Assembly: GCA_900635465.1 (NCBI GenBank)
Contig: LR134135.1
Coordinates: 2,046,001-2,110,000 of the forward strand
Reading direction: 5' to 3'
DNA from: Lelliottia amnigena
GTDB taxonomy: Bacteria > Pseudomonadota > Gammaproteobacteria > Enterobacterales > Enterobacteriaceae
DNA: 64,000 nucleotides
A program made the translations under genes and the position numbers. Each line of letters begins with the position of its first letter. Position 1 is the first letter of the stretch. This document shows positions 29,113 through 38,423 of the stretch, piece after piece. The notes under the pieces were generated by a model, which was not told where the DNA came from, made no database searches, and saw only the letters and a program-made list of their open reading frames with translations.

Positions 29113-30384
29113 ATGCATCGTCGTACCTTGTTAAAAGCTTTTGCGCTGTCGGCTTCCGTGGCGGCTATGGGAATGAGTTTTGGTGTGCAAGCCGCTGACA
29201 CCATCAAAATTGGGATCATGCATTCGCTCTCGGGCACGATGGCGATCTCTGAAACGCCCCTCAAAGACGTCGCGTTGATGACGATCGATGAAATTAACGC
29301 CAAAGGCGGCGTGCTGGGTAAGAAGCTGGAGCCGGTGGTGGTTGATCCCGCGTCAAACTGGCCTCTGTTTGCAGAAAAAGCCCGTCAGTTATTAAGCCAG
29401 GACAAAGTGGCGGCAGTCTTTGGCTGCTGGACGTCAGTTTCTCGTAAATCGGTGCTGCCGGTGTTTGAAGAGGTGAACGGACTGCTGTTCTACCCGGTGC
29501 AGTATGAGGGGGAAGAGATGTCGCCAAACGTCTTCTACACCGGTGCTGCGCCAAATCAGCAGGCCATTCCGGCGGTGGAATATCTGATGGGTGAAGACGG
29601 CGGGAGCGCCAAACGCTTCTTCCTGCTGGGCACTGATTATGTTTATCCGCGTACCACCAACAAAATTCTGCGTGCGTTCCTGCATTCGAAAGGCGTGCAG
29701 GACAAAGATATTGAAGAGGTTTACACCCCGTTTGGTCACAGCGATTACCAAACTATTGTCGCCAATATCAAGAAATTTTCGGCGGGCGGAAAAACGGCGG
29801 TGGTATCAACCATCAACGGTGATTCCAATGTTCCCTTTTACAAAGAGCTGGCAAACCAGGGCGTAAAAGCGACCGACGTGCCGGTGGTGGCGTTCTCGGT
29901 GGGTGAAGAAGAGCTTCGCGGCATCGACACCAAACCGCTGGTGGGGAACCTCGCGGCATGGAACTACTTTGAGTCGGTTGATAATCCAACCAACCAGGCG
30001 TTTGTTGCAGCCTATAAAGCCTATGCCAAAGCCCATAACTTGCCGAACGCCGACACCGTGGTGACCAATGATCCGATGGAAGCGACCTACGTGGGGATCC
30101 ATATGTGGGCGCAGGCCGTTGAGAAAGCAGGAACGACGGACGTGGATAAAGTGCGTGCCGCCATGGCCGGACAATCCTTCAAAGCGCCGTCAGGCTTTAC
30201 GCTGACCATGGACGCAACCAATCACCATCTGCATAAGCCGGTGATGATTGGTGAAATCGAAGGTAACGGCCAGTTCAACGTCGTCTGGCAGACCGATGCA
30301 ACGGTCCGTGCTCAGCCCTGGAGTCCGTACATTCCCGGTAACGATAAAAAGTCAGAACAACCGATGAAAACCGCCAGCAACTAA
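29113..30384 (+). CDS. urtA: Urea ABC transporter substrate-binding protein
   Basis: A periplasmic urea-binding protein of the branched-chain amino-acid binding (Peripla_BP) family, 423 aa. The N-terminus MHRRTLLKAFALSASV resembles a twin-arginine signal with cleavage near VQAADT. UrtA hallmarks are IKIGIMHSLSGTMAISETPLKD, FGCWTSVSRKSVLPVFE, and GLLFYPVQYEGEE. It is the first gene of urtABCDE, behind a sigma-54-type promoter; urtB starts 22 bases after its stop. The system imports urea at low concentration; no urease genes are in the window. Confidence 0.95.
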   Translation: MHRRTLLKAFALSASVAAMGMSFGVQAADTIKIGIMHSLSGTMAISETPLKDVALMTIDEINAKGGVLGKKLEPVVVDPASNWPLFAEKARQLLSQDKVAAVFGCWTSVSRKSVLPVFEEVNGLLFYPVQYEGEEMSPNVFYTGAAPNQQAIPAVEYLMGEDGGSAKRFFLLGTDYVYPRTTNKILRAFLHSKGVQDKDIEEVYTPFGHSDYQTIVANIKKFSAGGKTAVVSTINGDSNVPFYKELANQGVKATDVPVVAFSVGEEELRGIDTKPLVGNLAAWNYFESVDNPTNQAFVAAYKAYAKAHNLPNADTVVTNDPMEATYVGIHMWAQAVEKAGTTDVDKVRAAMAGQSFKAPSGFTLTMDATNHHLHKPVMIGEIEGNGQFNVVWQTDATVRAQPWSPYIPGNDKKSEQPMKTASN

Positions 30385-30405
30385 ACCCGGTCACGGAGAA
30401 AAGCC

Positions 30406-31979
30406 ATGAGCGTTATGCGTATGTTCGTCGCAATAGTATGGCTTGCCGGTCTGCTGCCAGGGATGGCGCAGGCGTCGGATGCGGACACCTTTGTCGCCGC
30501 GAGCCGCAGCCAGCAAACCACGCTACTTGAGCAATGGGCCGTCAGCCCGGATTCGTCGCGTTTGCCGCTGTTGCAGGCGCTGCAGAAAGAAAATCTCTTT
30601 GTTGATACACAAAAGCACGCGTTTACGCGCGTGAAGGGGCAACTTTCCGCCCTTGGGGAAAGCGCCCAGGCAGAGGGCGAACCGAAGGCGGTCCGTCTTA
30701 CCAATCGCCTGCGCAATCTCTCCTCCACTGCACTGGCCACGCATCAGCTCGTCAGTGACAACGTCACGGAAAGGTTGAACGCAGCGATACAACTGCAGCG
30801 CGATGCCACGCCGGCGATGCTGAATTTATTACAGCAGCGTCTGCAGGCGGAACAAGACGACAAGGTTCGTGCCGCGCTGGAAGCGGCGCTGGCGAATCTG
30901 CTTCTCGCCAGTCCGCAGGCCGAGGTGCGTTTGCAGGCCGTTGCGCTGCTGGGGCATTCGACCGATCCCGAAACGCAGGCACGTTTAACGCCCTTTACGC
31001 AAACCCAAACGGAACCGGATGCCCGCGTGCGTGAGGCCGCTGCGGACAGTTTGCGTCAGATTCAGCACCGTTTACTGATTGGCGATCTGTTGGGGCAGGC
31101 GTTTATGGGTTGTCACTCGGATCGGTGCTGCTGCTGGCGGCGCTCGGGCTGGCGATCACCTACGGATTGCTGGGCGTCATCAATATGGCGCACGGCGAGA
31201 TGCTGATGCTCGGCGCATATTGTACCTGGATGGTTCAGCAGGCGATGGCGCAATTCGCGCCTCAGTGGCTGGCGCTGTACCCGATCGTCGCACTGCCGGT
31301 AGCGTTTTTAGTGACTGCGGGCGTTGGCATGGCGCTGGAGCGCAGCGTGATCCGCCATCTGTATGGCCGTCCGCTGGAGACGTTGCTCGCCACCTGGGGG
31401 ATCAGCCTGATGATTATCCAACTGGTGCGGATGACCTTTGGCGCGCAAAACCTGGAAGTAGCGAACCCGGCCTGGCTGTCCGGCGGTGTGCAGGTTTTTG
31501 CCAACCTGATCCTGCCGTGGAACCGAATTGCGGTGCTGGTTTTTGTCCTGCTGGTGCTGTTCTTTACCTGGTTGATTCTGAACAAAACCCGACTGGGGCT
31601 GAACGTGCGGGGGGTGACGCAAAACCGCAATATGGCCGCGTGCTGCGGCGTGCCGACAGGGCGTGTCGATATGCTGGCGTTCGGCCTCGGATCGGGCATT
31701 GCTGGTTTGGGTGGCGTAGCGCTCTCGCAGCTCGGCAACGTCGGGCCGGAGCTGGGACAAGGCTATATTATTGACTCCTTCCTGGTGGTGGTGCTCGGCG
31801 GCGTCGGGCAACTGGCAGGCAGCGTAGCCGCGGCGTTTGGTCTGGGCATTTTCAACAAAATTCTCGAACCGCAAATGGGTGCGGTACTGGGGAAAATCGT
31901 GATTCTGGTGGCGATTATTCTGTTCATTCAGAAACGTCCGCAGGGATTGTTTGCGCTTAAAGGGAGGGTGACAGACTGA
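30406..31979 (+). CDS. urtB: Urea ABC transporter permease UrtB (frameshifted)
   Basis: An inner-membrane permease of the LivH family with the extra N-terminal periplasmic region typical of UrtB; 524 aa after correction. Residues 1-25 are a signal-like segment, ~26-230 an Ala/Gln-rich helical region, and ~235-520 the membrane part (GLSLGSVLLLAALGLAITYGLLG, NMAHGEMLMLGAY, GLGSGIAGLGGVALSQLGNVGPELGQGYI). A missing T at 31110-31111 breaks the frame at AFMG-LSLGS. The stop overlaps the urtC start by one base (TGATG). Confidence 0.9.
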
Positions 31980-33053
31980 TGAGCCAGCCACTGACCTTAA
32001 CGCTGGCGCGTAAAGCGCCGCGAATAACACAACTTGTTGGCAGCTTGATTCTCGCCATTCTGCTGGTGCTGCCGTTTCTGGCGCTGTTACCCAGCAGCCA
32101 TCCGCTGGCCCTGTCCACCTGGATGCTGACGCTGGTCGGCAAAATCCTCTGCTATGCCATCGTCGCCGTGGCGCTTGATCTGGTCTGGGGCTACGCCGGA
32201 ATGCTGTCGCTGGGACACGGGATTTTCTTTGCCCTGGGCGGCTACGCGATGGGCATGTATCTGATGCGTCAGGCGTCAGGCGAGGGATTACCGGCGTTTA
32301 TGTCGTTCCTTTCCTGGAGCGAACTGCCGTGGTTCTGGTGGGGAACCCAGCATTTTGCCTGGGCACTGGTGCTCATTGTGATGATCCCCGGCCTGCTGGC
32401 GCTGATTTTTGGCTGGTTTGCGTTTCGCTCAAAAATCAAAGGGGTCTATTTCTCGATCATGACTCAGGCGCTGACCTACGCGGGGATGCTGCTGTTCTTT
32501 CGTAATGAAACCGGATTTGGCGGGAACAACGGTTTCACCGGTTTTACCACGCTGCTGGGATTCCCGGTGACGGCAACGACCACGCGGATTGCGCTGTTTC
32601 TGGCGACGGTCGCGCTGCTGGCAGCCTCGCTGGCTATCGGATTCTGGCTGGCGAAAAGCAAATTTGGCCGCATTCTTACCGCCGTGCGCGATGCGGAAAA
32701 CCGTCTGACATTTTGTGGCTACGATCCCCGTGGTTTTTAAGCTGCTGGTCTGGACGCTTTCCGCGGTGCTGTGCGGGTTGGCGGGGGCGCTGTACGTCCC
32801 GCAGGTCGGCATCATCAACCCGGGTGAAATGTCGCCAACCAATTCCATTGAGGCCGCAATTTGGGTGGCACTTGGCGGGCGCGGGACGTTAGTTGGGCCG
32901 GTGATTGGCGCGGCGCTGGTTAACGGCGCGAAAAGCTATTTTACCGTTGCCATGCCGGAATACTGGCAGCTGTTTTTGGGCGGGATTTTTATCGCCGTCA
33001 CGCTGTTCTTACCGCGTGGTGTCTACGGATTATTGCGTAAGGGAGAGAAATAA
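31979..33053 (+). CDS. urtC: Urea ABC transporter permease UrtC (frameshifted)
   Basis: The second permease subunit, LivM family, 357 aa after correction, with about eight to ten helices. Landmarks are GYAGMLSLGHGIFFALGGYAMGMYLMR, MTQALTYAGMLLFF and AVRDAENRLTFCGYDPRGFK (the EAA-like loop that contacts the ATPase). An extra T in the run 32734-32738 creates a stop after DPRGF; the next frame continues KLLVWTLSAVLCGLAGALYVPQ. The stop shares one base with the urtD start. Confidence 0.9.
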
Positions 33054-33850
33054 TGCAGCCAACCGACGAACTTTTTACCCGTCAACTCCCGGGCGACCGC
33101 TTTCGTGAGCAAACCGATCCTGTGCTGCAGCTTGAGTCGATAAACGTCAATTTTGACGGTTTCCAGGCGTTGACCGATCTGTCGCTAAACATCGGCGTGG
33201 GGGAATTACGCTGCGTGATTGGCCCTAATGGTGCCGGAAAAACCACGCTGATGGACGTGATCACCGGTAAAACGCGCCCGCAGAGTGGGCGGGCGATTTA
33301 CGATCAGTCGATTGATTTAACCGGACTCGATCCCGCCGCGATTGCGCGACAGGGCATTGGGCGTAAGTTCCAGAAACCGACGGTATTTGAAGCGCTGACG
33401 GTCTGGGAAAATCTTGAGCTGGCAATGAAAGGCGACAAATCCGTGTGGGCCAGCCTGCGCGCCAGGCTCACCTCAGAGCAGAGCGACCGCATCAACGACA
33501 TGCTTACGCTGCTGCGCCTGAGCTCCGAGCGGGATCGCAGCGCGGGATTACTGTCTCACGGGCAAAAACAGTTCCTGGAAATCGGCATGCTGCTGGTGCA
33601 GGACCCCCATTTGTTATTGCTCGATGAACCCGCAGCCGGCATGACGGACGCTGAAACGGAGTATTCGGCAGAGCTTTTTCGCACCCTGGCGGGCAAACAT
33701 TCGCTGATGGTGGTGGAACACGATATGGGATTTGTTGAAACCATCGCCGATCACGTCACCGTTCTGCATCAGGGGCGCGTGCTGGCGGAGGGATCTTTGC
33801 GTGAAGTGCAGGCCAACGAACAGGTTATCGAAGTCTATCTGGGACGGTAA
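33053..33850 (+). CDS. urtD: Urea ABC transporter ATP-binding protein UrtD
   Basis: A 265-aa ABC ATPase of the LivG type. Walker A is GPNGAGKTT (57-65), signature LSHGQ (167-171), Walker B LLLLDEP (187-193), and the H-loop is in VVEHDMG. It couples ATP hydrolysis to urea import with UrtB, UrtC and UrtE. The start codon overlaps the urtC stop, and urtE follows after 9 bases, so the operon is tightly coupled. It is intact here. Confidence 0.95.
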   Translation: MQPTDELFTRQLPGDRFREQTDPVLQLESINVNFDGFQALTDLSLNIGVGELRCVIGPNGAGKTTLMDVITGKTRPQSGRAIYDQSIDLTGLDPAAIARQGIGRKFQKPTVFEALTVWENLELAMKGDKSVWASLRARLTSEQSDRINDMLTLLRLSSERDRSAGLLSHGQKQFLEIGMLLVQDPHLLLLDEPAAGMTDAETEYSAELFRTLAGKHSLMVVEHDMGFVETIADHVTVLHQGRVLAEGSLREVQANEQVIEVYLGR

Positions 33851-33859
33851 GGAGCGGGA

Positions 33860-34557
33860 ATGCTACAGGTTAACGAACTGAATCAGTATTACAGCGGCAG
33901 CCATATTTTGCGCGGTGTGAGCTTTGAAGCCCCAAACGGTGAGGTGACATGTCTGCTGGGGCGCAACGGCGTGGGAAAAACGACGCTGTTAAAATGCCTG
34001 ATGGGGTTAGTGCCTGCGCGCAGCGGGGAGATCATCTGGCAGGGCAAAAAATTACCTACGCTAAACCGCATCATCGCGTGCAGTCCGGTGTGGCGTATGT
34101 GCCGCAGGGGCGCGAGATTTTTCCGCGTCTGACGGTCGAAGAAAATCTGCTCTTGGGACTGTCGCGCTTTCCTGCTCGCGAGGCGAAAAGCGTGCCGGAG
34201 GATATCTGGCAACTGTTTCCTGTTTTAAAAGAGATGAAGCACCGCCGTGGCGGCGATCTTTCGGGTGGGCAGCAGCAACAGCTGGCGATTGGCCGCGCGC
34301 TGGCGAGTCGTCCGCAGCTGTTAATCCTGGATGAGCCGACGGAAGGGATCCAGCCCTCGGTGATAAAAGAGATTGGCGTGGTTATCCGTCAGCTCGCCAG
34401 CCGGGGTGATATGGCGATTTTGCTTGTGGAACAGTTTTATGATTTTGCTGCGGACCTGGCGGATAACTATTTGCTCATGTCGCGCGGGAGCATTATTCAG
34501 CGTGGCCGCGGTGAAGATATGGAGCAAGAGGGCGTTCGCGGGCTGGTGGCGATCTAA
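33860..34557 (+). CDS. urtE: Urea ABC transporter ATP-binding protein UrtE (frameshifted)
   Basis: A LivF-type ATPase, 232 aa after correction. Walker A is GRNGVGKTT near residue 35, and GVAYVPQGREIFPRLTVEENLLLG is diagnostic of UrtE. The signature is LSGGQQQQLAIGRALA and Walker B is LLILDEPTEGIQP. One A is missing from the run 34046-34051, shifting the frame inside WQGKKITYAKPHHRV. It is the last gene of the operon; AAGGAGCGGGA precedes the ATG. No obvious terminator hairpin separates it from the zinT control region. Confidence 0.9.
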
Positions 34558-34572
34558 GGGTGATTGTTTTCT

Positions 34573-34595
34573 GAAATGTTATACTATAACATTCT
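34573..34595. promoter_or_regulatory. Zur box upstream of zinT
   Basis: The perfect dyad AATGTTATA-C-TATAACATT is centred at 34584 and is preceded by GA. It matches the Zur consensus GAAATGTTATA-N-TATAACATTTC except at the right edge. It lies ~40 bases before the zinT start, consistent with repression when zinc is sufficient. Confidence 0.9.
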
Positions 34596-34625
34596 TGTTT
34601 TCTTGAACGGAACGAGGATGATATT

Positions 34626-35267
34626 TTGGCTGCACAGATTGGAAAAATTGCAATGACGCTGGGGGCGCTACTGGTGAGCGGGCAACTGTTTGCCCATTCG
34701 CACGGGCATCAAATGACCGAGGCGGAAGAGAAAGCCGCGAACGGTGTTTTTGAGGATAAAGACGTTAAAGACCGTAAATTATCCGACTGGGACGGCGTCT
34801 GGCAGTCGGTTTATCCTTTCCTGCTTGATGGCTCGCTGGATCCGGTTTTCAAAAAGAAAGCAGAAAGCGATCCCAGCAAAACGTTTGCCGAGGTGAAAGC
34901 GTATTACCGCAAGGGATACGCCACGGATGTGGAAACCATTGGGATTGAAAATAATGTGATGGAATTCCATACCGGCAAAACGGTAGCGAGCTGCCGCTAC
35001 GATTACAGCGGATATAAAATTCTGACGTACGCGTCAGGCAAAAAAGGCGTGCGCTATCTGTTTGAATGTAAAGACGCCGGCTCTAAAGCACCAAAATTCG
35101 TGCAGTTCAGCGACCATACAATTAGCCCGCGTCAGTCTTCGCACTTCCATCTCTTTATGGGCAACACCTCGCACGAGGCGTTGCTGAAAGAGATGGATAA
35201 CTGGCCGACGTATTACCCCAATGAGATGTATAAAAATCAGGTTGTGGACGAAATGCTGCACCACTAA
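34626..35267 (+). CDS. zinT: Periplasmic metal-binding protein ZinT
   Basis: A 213-aa secreted zinc/cadmium-binding lipocalin-like protein (formerly YodA) that helps ZnuA recruit zinc. The signal peptide is residues 1-23 (cleavage at LFA/HSHGH), followed by the metal-binding HSHGHQ tract. The family core [34 protein letters not shown]-like [15 protein letters not shown] and [10 protein letters not shown] is present, with histidine ligands in the last. In this reading the start is TTG with GAGG eight bases upstream. An ATG at 34618 would need one more T in the T run to be in frame. Confidence 0.93.
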   Translation: MAAQIGKIAMTLGALLVSGQLFAHSHGHQMTEAEEKAANGVFEDKDVKDRKLSDWDGVWQSVYPFLLDGSLDPVFKKKAESDPSKTFAEVKAYYRKGYATDVETIGIENNVMEFHTGKTVASCRYDYSGYKILTYASGKKGVRYLFECKDAGSKAPKFVQFSDHTISPRQSSHFHLFMGNTSHEALLKEMDNWPTYYPNEMYKNQVVDEMLHH

Positions 35268-35274
35268 AAACAAA

Positions 35275-35297
35275 AAAGGCGAGAGATTCTCGCCTTT
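35275..35297. terminator. Bidirectional terminator between zinT and ydeE
   Basis: The stem AAAGGCGAGA/TCTCGCCTTT with a GAT loop is flanked by A runs on the left and T runs on the right. It serves both convergent genes. Confidence 0.88.
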
Positions 35298-35301
35298 CTT
35301 T

Positions 35302-36495
35302 TTACGCTGTTTTCGGCTCTTCCTGCCACGCTTTCACGCGCATTCCACGCAAAATCATCAGCCACGCAATCACAATCGCCGCCATCATCACCGCAAATAA
35401 TGACCAGTGCGGCAAATGAGTCAGAATAATACCGGTGATCATTGGGTTCGCTGCGGCACCGAGCCACCCCAGCGCTTGCGCGGAAAAATAGCTGGCTTTC
35501 ATCCCCGGCGGGGCGATGTTATCGATCAGCATGTATTCGCCCGGTGCATAGATAATTTCCCCCACGGTAAAGACCGCGGCGGCTATTCCCCAGTAGATCA
35601 AATTGCTGCCGGAGAGCATAAATCCGCCCAGTCCCAGCACAAAAAACAGCGTGCCGAGCGCCATCAAAGGGCGAATATTGCTGGCCGTGATTCTGCGTCC
35701 AATGAGGTATTGCAGTGACACCACCACGGCGGCATTCACCGGGAGCACAACGGCAACCACGTTTTGCGCAAAATCACTGTCGTAATCGGCTGCGAGGACG
35801 TACTGGGAAATACAGCTGGCGAAAGATCCCCCGACGTAAGAGGCCAGAAGCCCGGAGAGCGTATACCAGAACAACGCTTTGTCACGCAGAAGTACCGACG
35901 GTTGCCACGGTACAGGGGCGTGTTCGGCATCGGCAGCGACGCTCTTTTGCACATAGAACTGAATAAATACCAGCGGCAGCGCGGCACAGAACGCCGCCAG
36001 CCAGAACGGTAATTGCAAGCTGTACATCACCAGCAACGTGCCTATCGGCGGACCAATCGTCCAGCCAATATTCAGGAAACTGTAGTTAAGCGAAAATACG
36101 CGCGCTTTCTCGGACGACGTGAGCACATCGGAGAACCAGGCTTTTAGCACCGTGGAGAACACGGAATAGGCACAGTTAATCAGGGCAAAGAACACGACGA
36201 CCAGCGTGACGTTATGCACCAGCGGAATAGCCACAAACCCGGCGATAAACGCCAGAATCGATATCAGCATATAGCGTTTTTTATCAAACTTATCCGCGAG
36301 GATGCCAAACCCCATGCTGAAAACCACGCCAATAGTCAGCGCGATCGTCAGGGCATAACCGATATTCTCAACGCTCATGTTGTAGACACGGGTGAGGTAG
36401 ATGGTCATAAACGGGAGCGTCGCACCACGACCGATTGTTAATAATAATGACGACGCCAGCAGCGCTGCGGTTGAGCGCCTGAGAGATGGTTTCAT
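35302..36495 (-). CDS. ydeE: MFS efflux transporter YdeE
   Basis: A major facilitator of 397 aa with twelve predicted helices, colinear with E. coli YdeE (linked to dipeptide and arabinose-derivative export). Helix 1 is AALLASSLLLTIGRGATLPFMTIYL. The loop 2-3 motif GILADKFDKKRYMLI is of the MFS type. The start at 36495 (MKPSLRRST) matches E. coli; upstream in-frame codons back to 36552 are unlikely. It is divergent from eamA as in E. coli. Confidence 0.9.
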   Translation of the reverse strand: MKPSLRRSTAALLASSLLLTIGRGATLPFMTIYLTRVYNMSVENIGYALTIALTIGVVFSMGFGILADKFDKKRYMLISILAFIAGFVAIPLVHNVTLVVVFFALINCAYSVFSTVLKAWFSDVLTSSEKARVFSLNYSFLNIGWTIGPPIGTLLVMYSLQLPFWLAAFCAALPLVFIQFYVQKSVAADAEHAPVPWQPSVLLRDKALFWYTLSGLLASYVGGSFASCISQYVLAADYDSDFAQNVVAVVLPVNAAVVVSLQYLIGRRITASNIRPLMALGTLFFVLGLGGFMLSGSNLIYWGIAAAVFTVGEIIYAPGEYMLIDNIAPPGMKASYFSAQALGWLGAAANPMITGIILTHLPHWSLFAVMMAAIVIAWLMILRGMRVKAWQEEPKTA

Positions 36496-36688
36496 AGTTC
36501 TGCCCGACAAATGCTTACGATTTTTTTTGTTGTGTTTTATCAGGAGTATCACGACATAAGGGGCTTGTATAGCACCTAATTTATCCCTAAGTGCTTCGCC
36601 TGACTGCCAGAATTAATGATCTTTTCCTGGCGGGCTTTTTTCGTTACCTTGAATCTGTTTACAAAAATTTAATAATCAGAGGCGATGT

Positions 36689-37588
36689 ATGACGCGTAAA
36701 GACGGGCTGCTGGCGTTGCTGGTGGTCGTGGTATGGGGCCTGAATTTTGTGGTCATTAAGTTAGGTTTGCATAACATGCCTCCGCTGATGCTGGCCGGTT
36801 TACGCTTTTTGCTGGTCGCAGTTCCCGCATTATTCTTCGTTGCGCGGCCTAAAATCCCGTTTCGCCTGCTGCTCGGTTACGGTCTGACCATCAGCTTTGG
36901 GCAGTTCGCCTTTCTGTTTTGCGCCATTAAATTTGGCATGCCTGCGGGGCTGGCATCACTGGTTCTCCAGGCTCAGGCGTTTTTCACCATCATTCTTGGC
37001 GCGTTTGTCTTTGGTGAGCGCCTGCAGGGCAAACAGCTGGCGGGGATCACCGTCGCGGTGTTTGGCGTGCTGATTTTGGCGGAGGCCAGTCTGAATGGGC
37101 AACACGTCGCGCTGCTGGGTTTTATGCTGACGCTGGCGGCGGGACTGAGCTGGGCATGTGGGAATATCTTCAACAAACTCATCATGCAGCATGACGCGCG
37201 TCCGGCGGTGATGTCGCTGGTGGTCTGGAGCGCGTTGATTCCGGTTGTCCCGTTTATGATCGCCTCACTCATTTTTGACGGCGCTGCGGTCATGCTCAAA
37301 AGTCTGGTTGAGATCGATCTCACGACGATTTTGTCGCTGGTTTATCTGGCGTTCGTCGCCACGATTGTGGGGTACGGGATCTGGGGAACCTTGCTGGGAC
37401 GCTACGAAACCTGGCGCGTCGCGCCGTTGTCTCTGCTGGTTCCGGTCGTCGGGCTGGCAAGCGCGGCTGTTCTGCTGGACGAGAAACTCACGGTGTTACA
37501 GCTGCTGGGTGCCGCGCTGATCATGGCAGGGTTGTATATCAATGTGTTTGGTTTGCGGTTGCGCCGTGCGACGCGAATCAAGGGATGA
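36689..37588 (+). CDS. eamA: O-acetylserine/cysteine exporter EamA (YdeD)
   Basis: A DMT transporter of 299 aa with ten helices, colinear with E. coli EamA, which exports cysteine-pathway metabolites. It starts MTRKDGLLALLVVVVWGLNF with the family WGxNF signature. The second EamA repeat begins near residue 145 (GLSWACGNIFNKLIMQHD). It sits between ydeE and the mar operon exactly as in E. coli, but inverted relative to the preceding ydc block. It is convergent with marB and separated from it by a hairpin terminator. Confidence 0.93.
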   Translation: MTRKDGLLALLVVVVWGLNFVVIKLGLHNMPPLMLAGLRFLLVAVPALFFVARPKIPFRLLLGYGLTISFGQFAFLFCAIKFGMPAGLASLVLQAQAFFTIILGAFVFGERLQGKQLAGITVAVFGVLILAEASLNGQHVALLGFMLTLAAGLSWACGNIFNKLIMQHDARPAVMSLVVWSALIPVVPFMIASLIFDGAAVMLKSLVEIDLTTILSLVYLAFVATIVGYGIWGTLLGRYETWRVAPLSLLVPVVGLASAAVLLDEKLTVLQLLGAALIMAGLYINVFGLRLRRATRIKG

Positions 37589-37591
37589 AAG

Positions 37592-37615
37592 AAAAAAGCC
37601 CTGCCGAAGCAGGGC
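37592..37615 (-). terminator. Rho-independent terminator of marRAB
   Basis: The 7-bp stem GCCCTGC/GCAGGGC with a CGAA tetraloop is followed on the minus strand by six U. It lies 16 bases beyond the marB stop. Confidence 0.88.
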
Positions 37616-37630
37616 CAAAACGACTTAACG

Positions 37631-37843
37631 TTAGCGCTGGTTGTAATACGGCACGCCTAATTCGTCGGATTTGTCGCTACCCGCACCCATATGATTAAAA
37701 TCAAAAGGCGATTGTTCGTGTGCGGTTGGCAGAACTATCGCTGTGCGACTGTTCTGCTGGTTAGCGTGAGTGGTTTGCTCCGCAAAAGTCTGGCCGGAGA
37801 CCAGCACCAGTAAGGTGAGGGCGGCGGAGGCGATAGTTTTCAT
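37631..37843 (-). CDS. marB: Periplasmic MarB
   Basis: A 70-aa exported protein with a signal peptide (MKTIASAALTLLVLVSGQTFA). The conserved C-terminal half PFDFNHMGAGSDKSDELGVPYYNQ identifies it as MarB, which mildly lowers marA expression in E. coli by an unclear route. It is the third gene of the mar operon, but separated from marA by 178 bases that hold a long palindromic element; in E. coli the gap is only a few tens of bases. Confidence 0.92.
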   Translation of the reverse strand: MKTIASAALTLLVLVSGQTFAEQTTHANQQNSRTAIVLPTAHEQSPFDFNHMGAGSDKSDELGVPYYNQR

Positions 37844-37865
37844 GATTTCCTCGGTTACGTCTTAG

Positions 37866-38009
37866 CGCCTGGCGCATTAGGTTATTGTGTTTGCCATTCT
37901 GGACTCGGGTAGTGCGCATCAACCTCACGTACTCTGCGTACGCTTCGGTTACTGCGCGCTTTCCAGATCCATACTGTCGGCAACAGGCTATACCTAATGA
38001 AACAGGCCC
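37866..38009. repeat. Long imperfect palindrome (MITE-like element) between marA and marB
   Basis: About 140 bp whose two arms pair along most of their length. Matching arm segments are GCCTG..CATTAGGTTAT with CTATACCTAATG..CAGGC, TTGCC with GGCAA, and AGTGCGCA with TGCGCGCT. AACC with GGTT follows, then the central CGTAC-TCTGC-GTACG hairpin (37928-37942). No open frame is inside. Size and symmetry recall ERIC-type intergenic repeats, but the sequence is not ERIC as I know it. It would be transcribed within the mar mRNA. Confidence 0.65.
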
Positions 38010-38021
38010 TTAATCAGGCGA

Positions 38022-38405
38022 TTAGCAATGACAGTTCGTTAGCGGTAGCAGGTATCGGGACTCACCAGGCATACTGGTGATGCGATACTTGTGCGGTGGC
38101 ACGTCGAAATAGTTCTTGAACGTGCGGGTCAGGGTCTGTTGCGATTCAAAACCATAGCGTTCCGCCAGATACAGGATCGGTTCGTTGCTCTCTTTCAGTT
38201 TCTGAGCAATTTCCGTCAGCTTGCGGCTGCGAATGTATTGACCTAATGAATGACCGGTCTCTTTTTTGAACATCCGTTGCAGGTGCCATTTTGAGTAACC
38301 TGAACGCTCGGACACCTTTTCCAGTGAGAGCGGCGATTCCAGGTTATCTTCAATCCAGTCCAAAATGCTATGAATAGTGATGGCGTCATTATTGCGTCTG
38401 GACAT
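38022..38405 (-). CDS. marA: Multiple antibiotic resistance activator MarA
   Basis: A 127-aa AraC-type activator made of the two HTH units only, almost identical to E. coli MarA over residues 1-110 ([70 protein letters not shown]). It turns on efflux (acrAB-tolC), micF and other marbox genes. Start 38405 is chosen because GAGG is 7 bases upstream; an ATG two codons earlier is too close to it. It follows marR by 18 bases. Confidence 0.97.
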   Translation of the reverse strand: MSRRNNDAITIHSILDWIEDNLESPLSLEKVSERSGYSKWHLQRMFKKETGHSLGQYIRSRKLTEIAQKLKESNEPILYLAERYGFESQQTLTRTFKNYFDVPPHKYRITSMPGESRYLLPLTNCHC

Positions 38406-38423
38406 CGTCATACCTCTTTCTGT

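Noticed and set aside
31079..31774. A 231-codon frame within urtB on the same strand
   Set aside because: It is an artefact of the urtB frame break. The translation has no membrane-protein character, while the +1 frame gives conserved UrtB.
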